Shown one piece after another: positions 6,003-11,672 of a stretch of DNA of 12,100 bases; the first letter of the stretch is position 1, and every line of letters begins with the position of its first letter. Source of the DNA: Baffinella frigidus (Eukaryota > Cryptophyceae > Cryptomonadales > Baffinellaceae); contig MU647372.1 in assembly GCA_026770585.1 (NCBI GenBank), positions 96,152 through 108,251 of the forward strand. Reading direction: 5' to 3'. Position numbers and translations under genes: made by a program. Under the pieces are notes generated by a model. It was not told the origin of the DNA, made no database searches, and saw only the letters and a list, made by a program, of their open reading frames with translations.

Positions 6003-6048
6003 GAGGGAACTCGTATATGAGTTCGGGAACTCGTATATGAGTTCCCTC
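6003..6048. repeat. Palindromic 20-bp tandem pair
   Basis: GGGAACTCGTATATGAGTTC is repeated exactly twice in tandem (6005-6024 and 6025-6044). Each unit is a near-palindrome (GAACTC-GTATAT-GAGTTC). The whole 46-bp stretch from GAGGGAACTC to GAGTTCCCTC is itself palindromic, so a cruciform or alternative hairpins are possible. Confidence 0.85.
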
Positions 6049-6078
6049 TGTGGTAGCTAGTGCGCAAGGATCGTCGTG

Positions 6079-6125
6079 CTGCAGGGTCGTAGGGTGATGC
6101 GTTGTCTAGTCGAGGCACCCCTGCA
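6079..6125 (-). mobile_element. FB1 right-half remnant
   Basis: CTGCAGGGTCGTAGGG followed by GCGTTGTCTAGTCGAGGCAC and CCCTGCA aligns with the right half of an orientation-B copy, with many substitutions. The left arm is absent. It is the only FB1 trace between the two clusters. Confidence 0.55.
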
Positions 6126-6319
6126 GAGATGCGTGGTGGGAGAGAACGCTGCGCTGGAATGTTGGAACCCTCGTCCCTAAACGCTACAACACGGTTCACT
6201 GCCAGGTTTTATTTTAAAAGAGTCTCGTTCAATTTCCCGTATTTGAGCACTTTTCTGATAAAATTTAGTCACGAACCCCCCGGATTCCTGGGGTCTTGGG
6301 GACTGCGTAGTCCATCTTT

Positions 6320-7008
6320 AACCTCCAAACCCTAAACGCTGAACCCTAAACTTTCAACCTAAAATCCTAGAACCCTGAAACACGACTCGACTCGCTCCAG
6401 GAACCCTAAACCCTAAACCCTAAACCCAAACCGTAAGCCCTAAACCCTAAAACCCTACGCCCCGACTCGAATCGCACCAGGAACCGTAAACCCTGATCCC
6501 TGAACCCTAAGCCCTAAACCCTAAGCTCTAAGCCCTAAGCCCTAAGCCCGAAACCCTGAAACCCCCACCCGACTCAATTCGCACCAGGAACCCTAAACAA
6601 TGAACCCTGAACCCTAAACCGTACATCCTAAACCCTAAACCCTGAAACCCTAACCCCAAACCCCAAACCCCAAACCCCAAATCCTGAACCCCAACCCCCA
6701 CACCCCACACCCCACACCCCAAACACCAAACACCAAACACCAAACACCAAACCCTAACCCCCAAACCCCAAACACCAAACCCTCAACCCTCAACCACAAA
6801 CCCCCCAAACCACCAATCCCAAATCCCAAACACCAAACACCAAAACACCAAACCCTAACCCCCAAACCCTGAACCCTGAACCCTAAACCCCAAACCCTGA
6901 ATCCTGAACCCCACACCCCACGCCCCACACCCCAAACCCCACACCCCACACCCCACACCCCACACCCTGAACCCCAAACCCCAAACCCCAAACCCCAAAC
7001 CCTCAACC
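6320..7008 (-). repeat. Large degenerate telomere-like array, C-rich strand on plus
   Basis: About 690 bases of CCCTAAA and variants. The first part is mostly CCCTAAA/CCCTGAA. From about 6650 it drifts to CCCCAAA, CCCCACA and CACCAAA. Three copies of a second motif, ending CGCACCAGGAACC or close to it (near 6382, 6462 and 6570), punctuate the first part at intervals of about 80 and 108 bases. The array is too degenerate to be a working telomere end. Frames rich in G, W, V, L and F read from it are repeat translations, not proteins. Confidence 0.9.
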
Positions 7009-7348
7009 AGGAACGCGCCGATGGCCCCGCAGGACAAGTACTACTCCGACTGGGCAGTCGCGCACTGAGCAAGCGCGCACTGGGCAACTTTCTCGTGCGC
7101 GCGCGCGCGCGCCCGCGTGTGTAAGCGAGCATGTGTAAGGAGCAAGTGTCCAACTGGGTCGTACGCATGTTGCTCGTGTGGGAGGGTTTAGGGATTAGAG
7201 TTCCAACATTCCAGCGTTCATGAGAGTACGAGCATTGTGTGGGAATTCGTGAGCGGGGGTGTGTGCAGGGGGTGAGTAGATGGGTGGTGTTGCCGAAGGT
7301 GTAATGAAGCCCTAATCGTACTTCATATTCAGGGTTGCTAGGCGCACA
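7009..7348. other. No gene supported
   Basis: A 15-codon frame (MAPQDKYYSDWAVAH) at 7021-7068 starts just after the telomere-like array but is too short to judge. The rest includes the (GC)n run at 7097-7112 and sequence without recognised features up to the next FB1 fragment. Confidence 0.45.
7097..7112. repeat. (GC)n dinucleotide run
   Basis: Alternating GC within a longer alternating purine-pyrimidine tract (about 7094-7121, including GTGTG). Such tracts can adopt Z-DNA and are prone to length change. Confidence 0.9.
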
Positions 7349-7426
7349 CAGTAGGCCTGCCCATGGCCCTACGGTGGTCCTACGTGTAGGGGGGAAGCGG
7401 CTCGTTATGAGCGAGGTACCCCTGTA
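7349..7426 (+). mobile_element. FB1 fragment lacking the left arm
   Basis: Core in orientation A (CAGTAGGCCTGCCCATGG, CGGTGGTCC) and a full right arm ending GAGCGAGGTACCCCTGTA are present. No left arm precedes it. Its terminal TA is shared with the start of the FB4 element at 7425. Confidence 0.8.
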
Positions 7427-7664
7427 CAGGAGTAACTCGAAAACAAGGTCCCACGCCGCTCGTAGGGTGGTCCTAGGCCCATAGGCGTACAGGGGTACCT
7501 CGCTCATAAGAAACCGCCCCCCCCTAGGACCCTACAGTAGGACCATGCCTAGGGTCCTATGGTGGTCCTAGGGGGGGGTTACGGTTTCTTATGAGCGAGG
7601 TACCCCTGTAGGCCTACTGTAGGCTCCTACGGCGTGGTGAACCTTGTGTTCGAGTAACCTACGT
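7425..7664 (+). mobile_element. FB4 element split by an FB1 insertion
   Basis: Left part (TACAGGAGTAACTCGAAAAC through CCCATAGGCG, 7425-7487) and right part (GGCCTACTGTAGGCTCC through GTGTTCGAGTAACCTACGTA, 7611-7664) are the two halves of an FB4 foldback: GAGTAACC near the right end is the inverse of the left GGAGTAACTC. Removing the FB1 copy at 7488-7610 leaves about 119 bp, the same as the complete FB4 at 3059. TA flanks both sides of the insert. Confidence 0.75.
7488..7610 (+). mobile_element. FB1 foldback element, complete, nested in FB4
   Basis: TACAGGGGTACCTCGCTCAT to ATGAGCGAGGTACCCCTGTA, 123 bp, core in orientation A (CTACAGTAGGACCATGCC). The outermost 20 bases of the arms are perfectly complementary. 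The right arm has a small TTAC insertion after its G tract. Confidence 0.93.
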
Positions 7665-7760
7665 AGTATTTATTATTATTGTAAGGACGGGCGCGACGGG
7701 TTGTGGCCTCATGCTGGGTCTGAGTCGTGCGTGACTAGGTGAGCAAAGCAGCATTCTCTG

Positions 7761-7857
7761 CACAGGGTTGCCTTGCTCATACCCCTAGGACCCTACAGTA
7801 GGCCTGCGGTGGTCCTAGGGGGGGGGCACGGCTCCTTATGAGCGAGGTACCCCTGTA
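7761..7857 (+). mobile_element. FB1 foldback element with internal deletions
   Basis: Left arm CACAGGGTTGCCTTGCTCAT jumps directly to ACCCCTAGGACC, omitting the AAGAAACCG and most of the C tract. The core (orientation A) is shortened too. The right arm is intact, ending GCGAGGTACCCCTGTA. Confidence 0.85.
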
Positions 7858-7920
7858 AACACGTAGAGTGCGCATAATCTTTTCCGGGGATGGGGGCACT
7901 TGCGCCCCTGTCTCCGTTCG

Positions 7921-8117
7921 TAAACACCGTGTAGAGTGCACATGGCCTCTCTCTAGGTCCTGCTCAGACACAGCCTCGGTGGGGGTGCATACAAGGCTGG
8001 CGCGTTGGTAGAAATGAGAGTCTCTTCTTCCGCCATGTACCCCCCCCCGCAGAGGCTACGAAGTACGGTCTAGCAGGACCTGGAGAGAGGTCGTGCGCAC
8101 TCTTCACATTGTGTTTA
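7921..8117. mobile_element. TIR element of about 197 bp carrying a duplicated genomic fragment
   Basis: Arms of about 44-46 bp, TAAACACCGTGTAGAGTGC through CTAGGTCCTGCT (7921-7964) and AGCAGGACCTGGAGAGAGG through CACATTGTGTTTA (8072-8117), pair with a handful of mismatches and a 2-base gap. The interior opens with CAGACACAGCCTCGGTGG and GTGCATA, which matches 4409-4436 upstream of the possible gene beside cpn10. The interior also holds a CCCCCGCAG acceptor-like string (8045-8052). This is the arrangement expected of a non-autonomous element with captured genomic sequence. Confidence 0.65.
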
Positions 8118-8156
8118 TGGGGACACGCCCCACGTAAGAGTCGTCGGAGTGACTTT

Positions 8157-8231
8157 ACACAGTCGCGTACCCTGTCGGGCCAGCTCGAGGTAGCTATAGT
8201 GTTGAAAGCCCGACAGGGTGCGTGGCTGTGT
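8157..8231. repeat. Inverted repeat, 24-bp arms
   Basis: Arms 8157-8180 and 8208-8231 pair at 21 of 24 positions; the inner 12 (ACCCTGTCGGGC) are perfect. The 27-base loop sequence (CGAGGTAGCTATAGTGTTGAAA) is partly repeated just downstream at about 8238-8261 as CGAGATAGCCAGAGTGTTAA. Confidence 0.75.
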
Positions 8232-8380
8232 CAAGTCCGAGATAGCCAGAGTGTTAAAACTTGAAAGAGAGTTGATTTGTTCATGTCGAACCCACGGTTT
8301 CTTTCAGAACTGATGAACACACTGTCCCAAGACGGGCTGTCCCTCAAGTGGAGAGTACATGTAGCCTCTTACGCTGCTAC

Positions 8381-8473
8381 CTACAGCCCTAGGGACCACG
8401 GTAGGGCCCTAGGCACAGGCCTACCGCAGGGTCCTAGGGGGGTGCGGTTTCTGATGAGCGAAGTACCCCTGCA
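8381..8473 (-). mobile_element. FB1 fragment lacking the left arm
   Basis: Begins in CTACAGCCCTAGGGACCACG (core, orientation B), continues through CCCTAGGCACAGGCC and ends with a slightly altered right arm (CTGATGAGCGAAGTACCCCTGCA). The GCA end and GAAG change indicate an older copy. Confidence 0.75.
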
Positions 8474-8527
8474 CTCCTACATGGGGCTTGTCCCCGAGAT
8501 CCCACGAGCCACGGCCAAGGTAGGCCC

Positions 8528-8603
8528 TACAGGGGTTGCTCGAAATTAAGGACACGTGCCGCCACTAGGGGACGCCTATGCTCCTAGGCATATCCCTACA
8601 GTA
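8528..8603 (+). mobile_element. FB4 left half
   Basis: TACAGGGGTTGCTCGAAATT, GGACACGTGCCGCCACTAGG, then GCTCCTAGGCATATCCCTAC. It stops at ACAGTA where an FB2 arm begins. The fragment is nearly identical to 9204-9283, which breaks off at exactly the same base. Confidence 0.75.
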
Positions 8604-8636
8604 CAGGGGTATCTGGGCTATCCCTTAAGTGACCAG
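8602..8636 (+). mobile_element. FB2 left arm fragment
   Basis: TACAGGGGTATCTGGGC then TATCCCTTAAGTGACCAG. The inverse of the same outer sequence, GCCCAGATGCCCCTGTA, ends the FB2 copy at 9085-9205. No matching right arm follows. Confidence 0.7.
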
Positions 8637-8968
8637 CCAACACGGGTGATGAATCACTCGCCCCTCGCACAAGACTTTTTCGCGCTCTAGAGGGGCCTAA
8701 CGCAGGCTGAAGTAGGCATATGAGAGCGGCAATCACCTCCTAGTGCCTCCTAGCAGATGCTTACAAAGTCTCACATCGATCCTCCGTCGGCAAGTACTCC
8801 TAGAATTATTTTGCTGCACTGCGCATGTTGGTACATTTTGGTACATTGGAACAGAAAGTAGCGTTCGGCACCATGGAGCCCGAATAGTCACAGCAGCCGG
8901 GCCACGAGTGCTCGGGAAGGCAGTGGGCACCATGTGGAACACGGGTGTTCCGAAATCGGTCGGTGTCT
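8637..8968. other. No gene supported
   Basis: An 84-codon plus-strand frame (8743-8997) and an overlapping minus-strand frame exist. Neither has a recognisable domain, and the plus frame runs into the hairpin at 8969. Confidence 0.45.
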
Positions 8969-9043
8969 GTTTTCTTAAATTAGTACCAGGGGGTTGACAA
9001 AATGCAAGATTTAGTCAACCCTCTGGTGCTAAATTAAGAAAAC
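8969..9043. repeat. Long hairpin, 30-bp arms
   Basis: Arms 8969-8998 (GTTTTCTTAAATTAGTACC, then AGGGGGTTGAC) and 9014-9043 pair at about 26-27 of 30 positions with a 15-base loop. Unlike FB1 it is AT-rich at its outer ends, and it does not begin TACAGGGG. It may be a fifth foldback type or a hairpin RNA precursor. Confidence 0.8.
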
Positions 9044-9084
9044 GGGGGGGGAGGTCCGGTTTGTGTTCTTAAGTTGTGGTTTCT

Positions 9085-9205
9085 TATCCCTTAAGTGGCG
9101 GACGGGCGAATATTCACCCTAACTCGCCCTAGGCAGGTCCTAGGGCCCTACCGTAGGGCGTATGAGCCTACTCACCACTGAAGGGATAGCCCAGATGCCC
9201 CTGTA
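9085..9205 (-). mobile_element. FB2 foldback element, inverted
   Basis: Left TATCCCTTAAGTGGCGG and right CACTGAAGGGATA are inverse arms; the right outer terminus GCCCAGATGCCCCTGTA is complete. The core GCCCTAGGCAGGTCCTAGGG, read on the minus strand, matches the cores of the copies at 1556 and 9440. The outer left terminus is missing. Confidence 0.8.
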
Positions 9206-9283
9206 CAGGGGTTACTCGAAATTAAGGACACGTGCCGCCACTAGGGGACGTCTATAGATGCTCCTAGGCATAGCCCTACAGTA
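9204..9283 (+). mobile_element. FB4 left half
   Basis: TACAGGGGTTACTCGAAATT through GCTCCTAGGCATAGCCCTAC. It is joined at its left to FB2 and at its right to FB1, in each case through a shared TA. A 4-base difference (AGAT) in the middle separates it from 8528-8603. Confidence 0.75.
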
Positions 9284-9402
9284 CAGGGGTACCTCGCTCA
9301 TAAGAAACCGCCCCCGTCTGGGTCCCTACAGCAGGGCTATGCCTAGGGACCTACGGTGGTCCTATGGGGGGGGCAGTTTCTTATGAGCGAGGTACCCCTG
9401 TA
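9282..9402 (+). mobile_element. FB1 foldback element, complete
   Basis: 121 bp, TACAGGGGTACCTCGCTCAT to ATGAGCGAGGTACCCCTGTA (20 of 20 complementary), core in orientation A (CTACAGCAGGGCTATGCC). It sits at the break point of the FB4 half to its left. Confidence 0.93.
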
Positions 9403-9439
9403 GGACCCCGCGATCCTCCTCACCCGTGGTCGAGAGCCC

Positions 9440-9562
9440 TACAGGGGTACCTCACGTATCCCTTAAGTGGCCAGTAGGCGCATACGCCCTACCGTAGGGC
9501 CCTAGGACCTGCCTAGGGACCTCTTGGCCGTGAAATTTGACGGCCTCGTCACTTGAGGGATA
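9440..9562 (+). mobile_element. FB2 foldback element
   Basis: TACAGGGGTACCTCACGTAT, then CCCTTAAGTGGCCAGTAGGC, the core CGCCCTACCGTAGGGCCC and GGACCTGCC, and the inverse arm GTCACTTGAGGGATA ending at 9562. The right outer terminus is replaced by the start of the next FB1 copy. Confidence 0.8.
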
Positions 9563-9678
9563 GGGGTACATGTTCCTCACTCAGAAGAAAGCGCCTCCCT
9601 CCAGGGCCCTACAGTAGGATTGAACCCTATGGTGGTCCCGGGGGGGGGGTTCTTTCGAATGAGCGAGGTACCCCTGTA
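9561..9678 (+). mobile_element. FB1 foldback element, degenerate
   Basis: The left arm TAGGGGTACATGTTCCTCAC and AGAAGAAAGCGCC is clearly altered; the core (CCCTACAGTAGGATTG, CTATGGTGGTCC) is orientation A; the right arm GAATGAGCGAGGTACCCC ends in TGTA. This is the last foldback copy before the zinc-finger gene, 115 bases from its stop codon. Confidence 0.85.
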
Positions 9679-9793
9679 ACGTCCTTAGACCCAATCAGCC
9701 ACTCTACGTTTCAGTAAGGCCAGAATCAAGGACCACCCATACACACACTAAATGTATTAAACACTGAACAGGGCTGTTGACCAGCCGGTGCAC

Positions 9794-10663
9794 TCACTCA
9801 GGATCGAGCGTGTGCATCTTTCTCATGTGTCTCGTCAGGTAGCGGGACACCGAGAAGGCCTTGCCGCAGGTGGTGCAGGCGTAGGGACGGACGCCGGAAT
9901 GGGTGCGCATGTGCGTCGCCAGGTGGCTGGACTCCAAGAAGGTCTTGCCGCAGGTCGTGCAGGCGTAGGGACGTTCGCCGGAATGGGTGCGCATATGTCT
10001 CGTCAGGCGGTCGGACGCCGAGAAGGCCTTGCCGCAGGTGGTGCAGGCGAAGGGGCGGTCGCCAGTATGGGTGCGCATGTGTCTCACCAGATTTCCGGAG
10101 TCCGAGAAAGTCTTGCCGCAGGTCGCGCAGGTGGAGGGGCGGTCGCCGGAATGGATGCGCATGTGTCTTGCCAGGTTGCCGGACTGCGCGAAGGAATAGT
10201 CGCAGGTCGTGCAGGCGAAGGGCCGGTCGCCGGAATGGGTGCGCATGTGTTTCTTCAGGTCACCGCACTGCGAAAAGGCCTTGCCGCAGGTCGTGCAGGC
10301 GAAGGGGCGGTCGCCCGTATGGGTGCGCATGTGCTGCGTCCTGGCGCTAGAGTCCGAGAGGGTCTTGCCGCAGGTCGTGCAGGGGTAGGAGTGGACACCG
10401 GTATGGCTGCGCATGTGTTTCGACAGGTTGCTCGAGTCCGAGAAGGCTTTGCCGCAGGTGGTGCAGGCGAAGGGGCGGTCGCCGGAATGGGTGCGCATGT
10501 GAAGAGTCAGGTGGCTGGGTCTCGAGAAGGCCTTGCCGCAGGTGGTGCACTCACAGTCCAGCTTGCCCCTCACCCCACCCCGCCCCCTCTTGCTCGACGC
10601 AGCAGAGCCCCCACTCCCTCCTTGAGTAGAAGACGTTTCCTTGCCCCGCTTGCGTCCGACCAT
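9794..10663 (-). CDS. Nine-finger C2H2 zinc-finger protein
   Basis: The 289-residue protein has nine tandem C2H2 fingers at an exact 28-residue spacing: first Cys at 39, 67, 95, 123, 151, 179, 207, 235 and 263, each with C-x2-C-x12-H-x3-H, except finger 9, which is H-x4-H (HMRKMH). Linkers are of the TGEKP type (SGDRPFA, TGDRPFA, SGERPYA), so a sequence-specific DNA-binding protein acting in the nucleus is likely. The first 36 residues are basic and low in complexity (GRKRGK, SSKRGRGG) and could serve nuclear import; no KRAB, BTB or other effector domain is present. Finger 3 is odd: LSDSSARTQ replaces the structural Phe with Leu and the helix Leu with Arg, and it is preceded by the non-canonical linker TGVHSYP. 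Start chosen at the first Met of the frame. No intron. The target gene is unknown. The array probably grew by duplication of an 84-base unit. Confidence 0.93.
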   Translation of the reverse strand: MVGRKRGKETSSTQGGSGGSAASSKRGRGGVRGKLDCECTTCGKAFSRPSHLTLHMRTHSGDRPFACTTCGKAFSDSSNLSKHMRSHTGVHSYPCTTCGKTLSDSSARTQHMRTHTGDRPFACTTCGKAFSQCGDLKKHMRTHSGDRPFACTTCDYSFAQSGNLARHMRIHSGDRPSTCATCGKTFSDSGNLVRHMRTHTGDRPFACTTCGKAFSASDRLTRHMRTHSGERPYACTTCGKTFLESSHLATHMRTHSGVRPYACTTCGKAFSVSRYLTRHMRKMHTLDPE

Positions 10664-11206
10664 CGCCGGATCAAGCGGCGTGCCCGGCGCCCTCTGCGGT
10701 CACTTTCTGGTCAGAACTGCACTCCACAGAAACTAACCACGGCGGGTTGGACCGGAGCTCAGACGCAGACTGTTTGGTATCTCTCTATCGTGAGGAAGGT
10801 TCTGATGCGATGTGATGCGATGTGAGATTAATGCAAAGCACCAAAGCACCGAAAAAGACGTTGCTTCAAGGTAGCCCCACGATCTTCGAATTCAGGTAGA
10901 TTTAATGCGGAAACAGTTTTAATTTCAAGCCATTGGATTCAATGAAAATTACTACACGAATGCTCTAATATTATTGGTAAAAGTTATTGTGTATAGTAAA
11001 TTTCATTGCCAGAAAGTTTTAAATTGAAACAGATTCCCTGTGAGATTGTTGATGTGCCGGGAAGAGTGGCTTGGCGCTGTGCGATTGGTTGAACCGTCTT
11101 TGATCTTCATGGAAAGGGTAAATCACCCCCCCCATCAAAGCACAAAATCCTGCTGGATTCGAAGAGGTTTCCGACTCATCCCTTTGAGACGCTCTAACGC
11201 CTGAGA
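10664..11206. other. Upstream region of the zinc-finger gene; AT-rich part at 10820-11035
   Basis: The 5' flank for the minus-strand gene begins here. GATGCGATGT is repeated in tandem at 10804-10823. From about 10820 to 11035 composition turns AT-rich, in contrast to the rest of the window, with no coding frame. No TATA box can be assigned with confidence. 11036-11206 shows no recognised feature. Confidence 0.45.
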
Positions 11207-11257
11207 CCTCCTGAACCATTACCTCCCGCCAAGTCCTCGAGGCTTTGGTTCAGGAGG
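11207..11257. repeat. Inverted repeat, perfect 12-bp arms
   Basis: CCTCCTGAACCA (11207-11218) and TGGTTCAGGAGG (11246-11257) with a 27-base spacer. The TGGTTCAG element recurs near 11811 and 11984, each followed within a few bases by ACAGGCAT, so it may be part of a weak local repeat. Confidence 0.75.
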
Positions 11258-11433
11258 CACCAGGGCTATAACCGAGGGGAAAGGAAGTCGCGGGAAGGGC
11301 TCTCACTCGTGTGGCCCACACCCGGCGAACGAGCCCCCACAACCTGATTCAGAGGCCTTGCTTCAGCGTTGGCGGCGTTGGGGGCAGTTGGGGCCATTCG
11401 AGCGTCCGGGTACGTGTTCGGGTACGGGTACTC

Positions 11434-11472
11434 CGTAGGACCCTACGGTACTGCCTACCGTAGGGTCCTACG
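11434..11472. repeat. Perfect 17-bp stem hairpin
   Basis: CGTAGGACCCTACGGTA (11434-11450) and TACCGTAGGGTCCTACG (11456-11472) with loop CTGCC. The arms share GTAGGACCCTAC-type sequence with FB1 cores but there are no TACAGGGG termini. Flanking GGGTACGGGTACT and ACTACCCGGATCC extend the fold imperfectly. Confidence 0.9.
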
Positions 11473-11535
11473 CACTACCCGGATCCGGGAAAAAATCTTC
11501 TGTATTGACGGTTGCCGAGGCGTGCGGACAGCGCT

Positions 11536-11672
11536 CAGGGTTTCGGGTTGATAGTTTCGGGTTCAGGGTTTCGGATTGAGAGTTTCGGGTTTATTGTTGA
11601 GGGTTCAGGGTTCAGAGTGTGTGGTTTAGTGTTTAATGGTTTAGGATTCAGGGTGTAGGGTTCAGGGTTTAC
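11536..11672 (+). repeat. Interstitial telomere-like repeat, G-rich strand on plus
   Basis: Degenerate TTTAGGG-type units, mainly TTTCGGG, TTCAGGG and TTTAGTG. More diverged than the 5726 block and of the same orientation. Confidence 0.8.

Larger units (their letters stand above)
5781..6319. other. Spacer between opposed telomere-like blocks
   Basis: No gene is supported. It contains an 8-bp perfect hairpin (TTCAAGGG 5862-5869, CCCTTGAA 5874-5881), the palindromic tandem at 6003-6048 and an FB1 remnant at 6079-6125, annotated separately. Confidence 0.5.

Noticed and set aside
6528-7507. Long minus-strand frames rich in G, W, V, L and F
   Set aside because: They are translations of the degenerate CCCTAAA/CCCCAAA array, continuing into an FB1 arm.
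8743-8997. 84-codon plus-strand frame
   Set aside because: No recognisable domain, ends inside the hairpin arm at 8969, and overlaps a frame of similar length on the other strand.
9788-10825. A 345-codon plus-strand open frame opposite the zinc-finger gene
   Set aside because: It is antisense to a clear nine-finger protein. Its periodic GLAAGRAGVG-type sequence is the mirror of the 84-base finger repeat, with no independent coding evidence.
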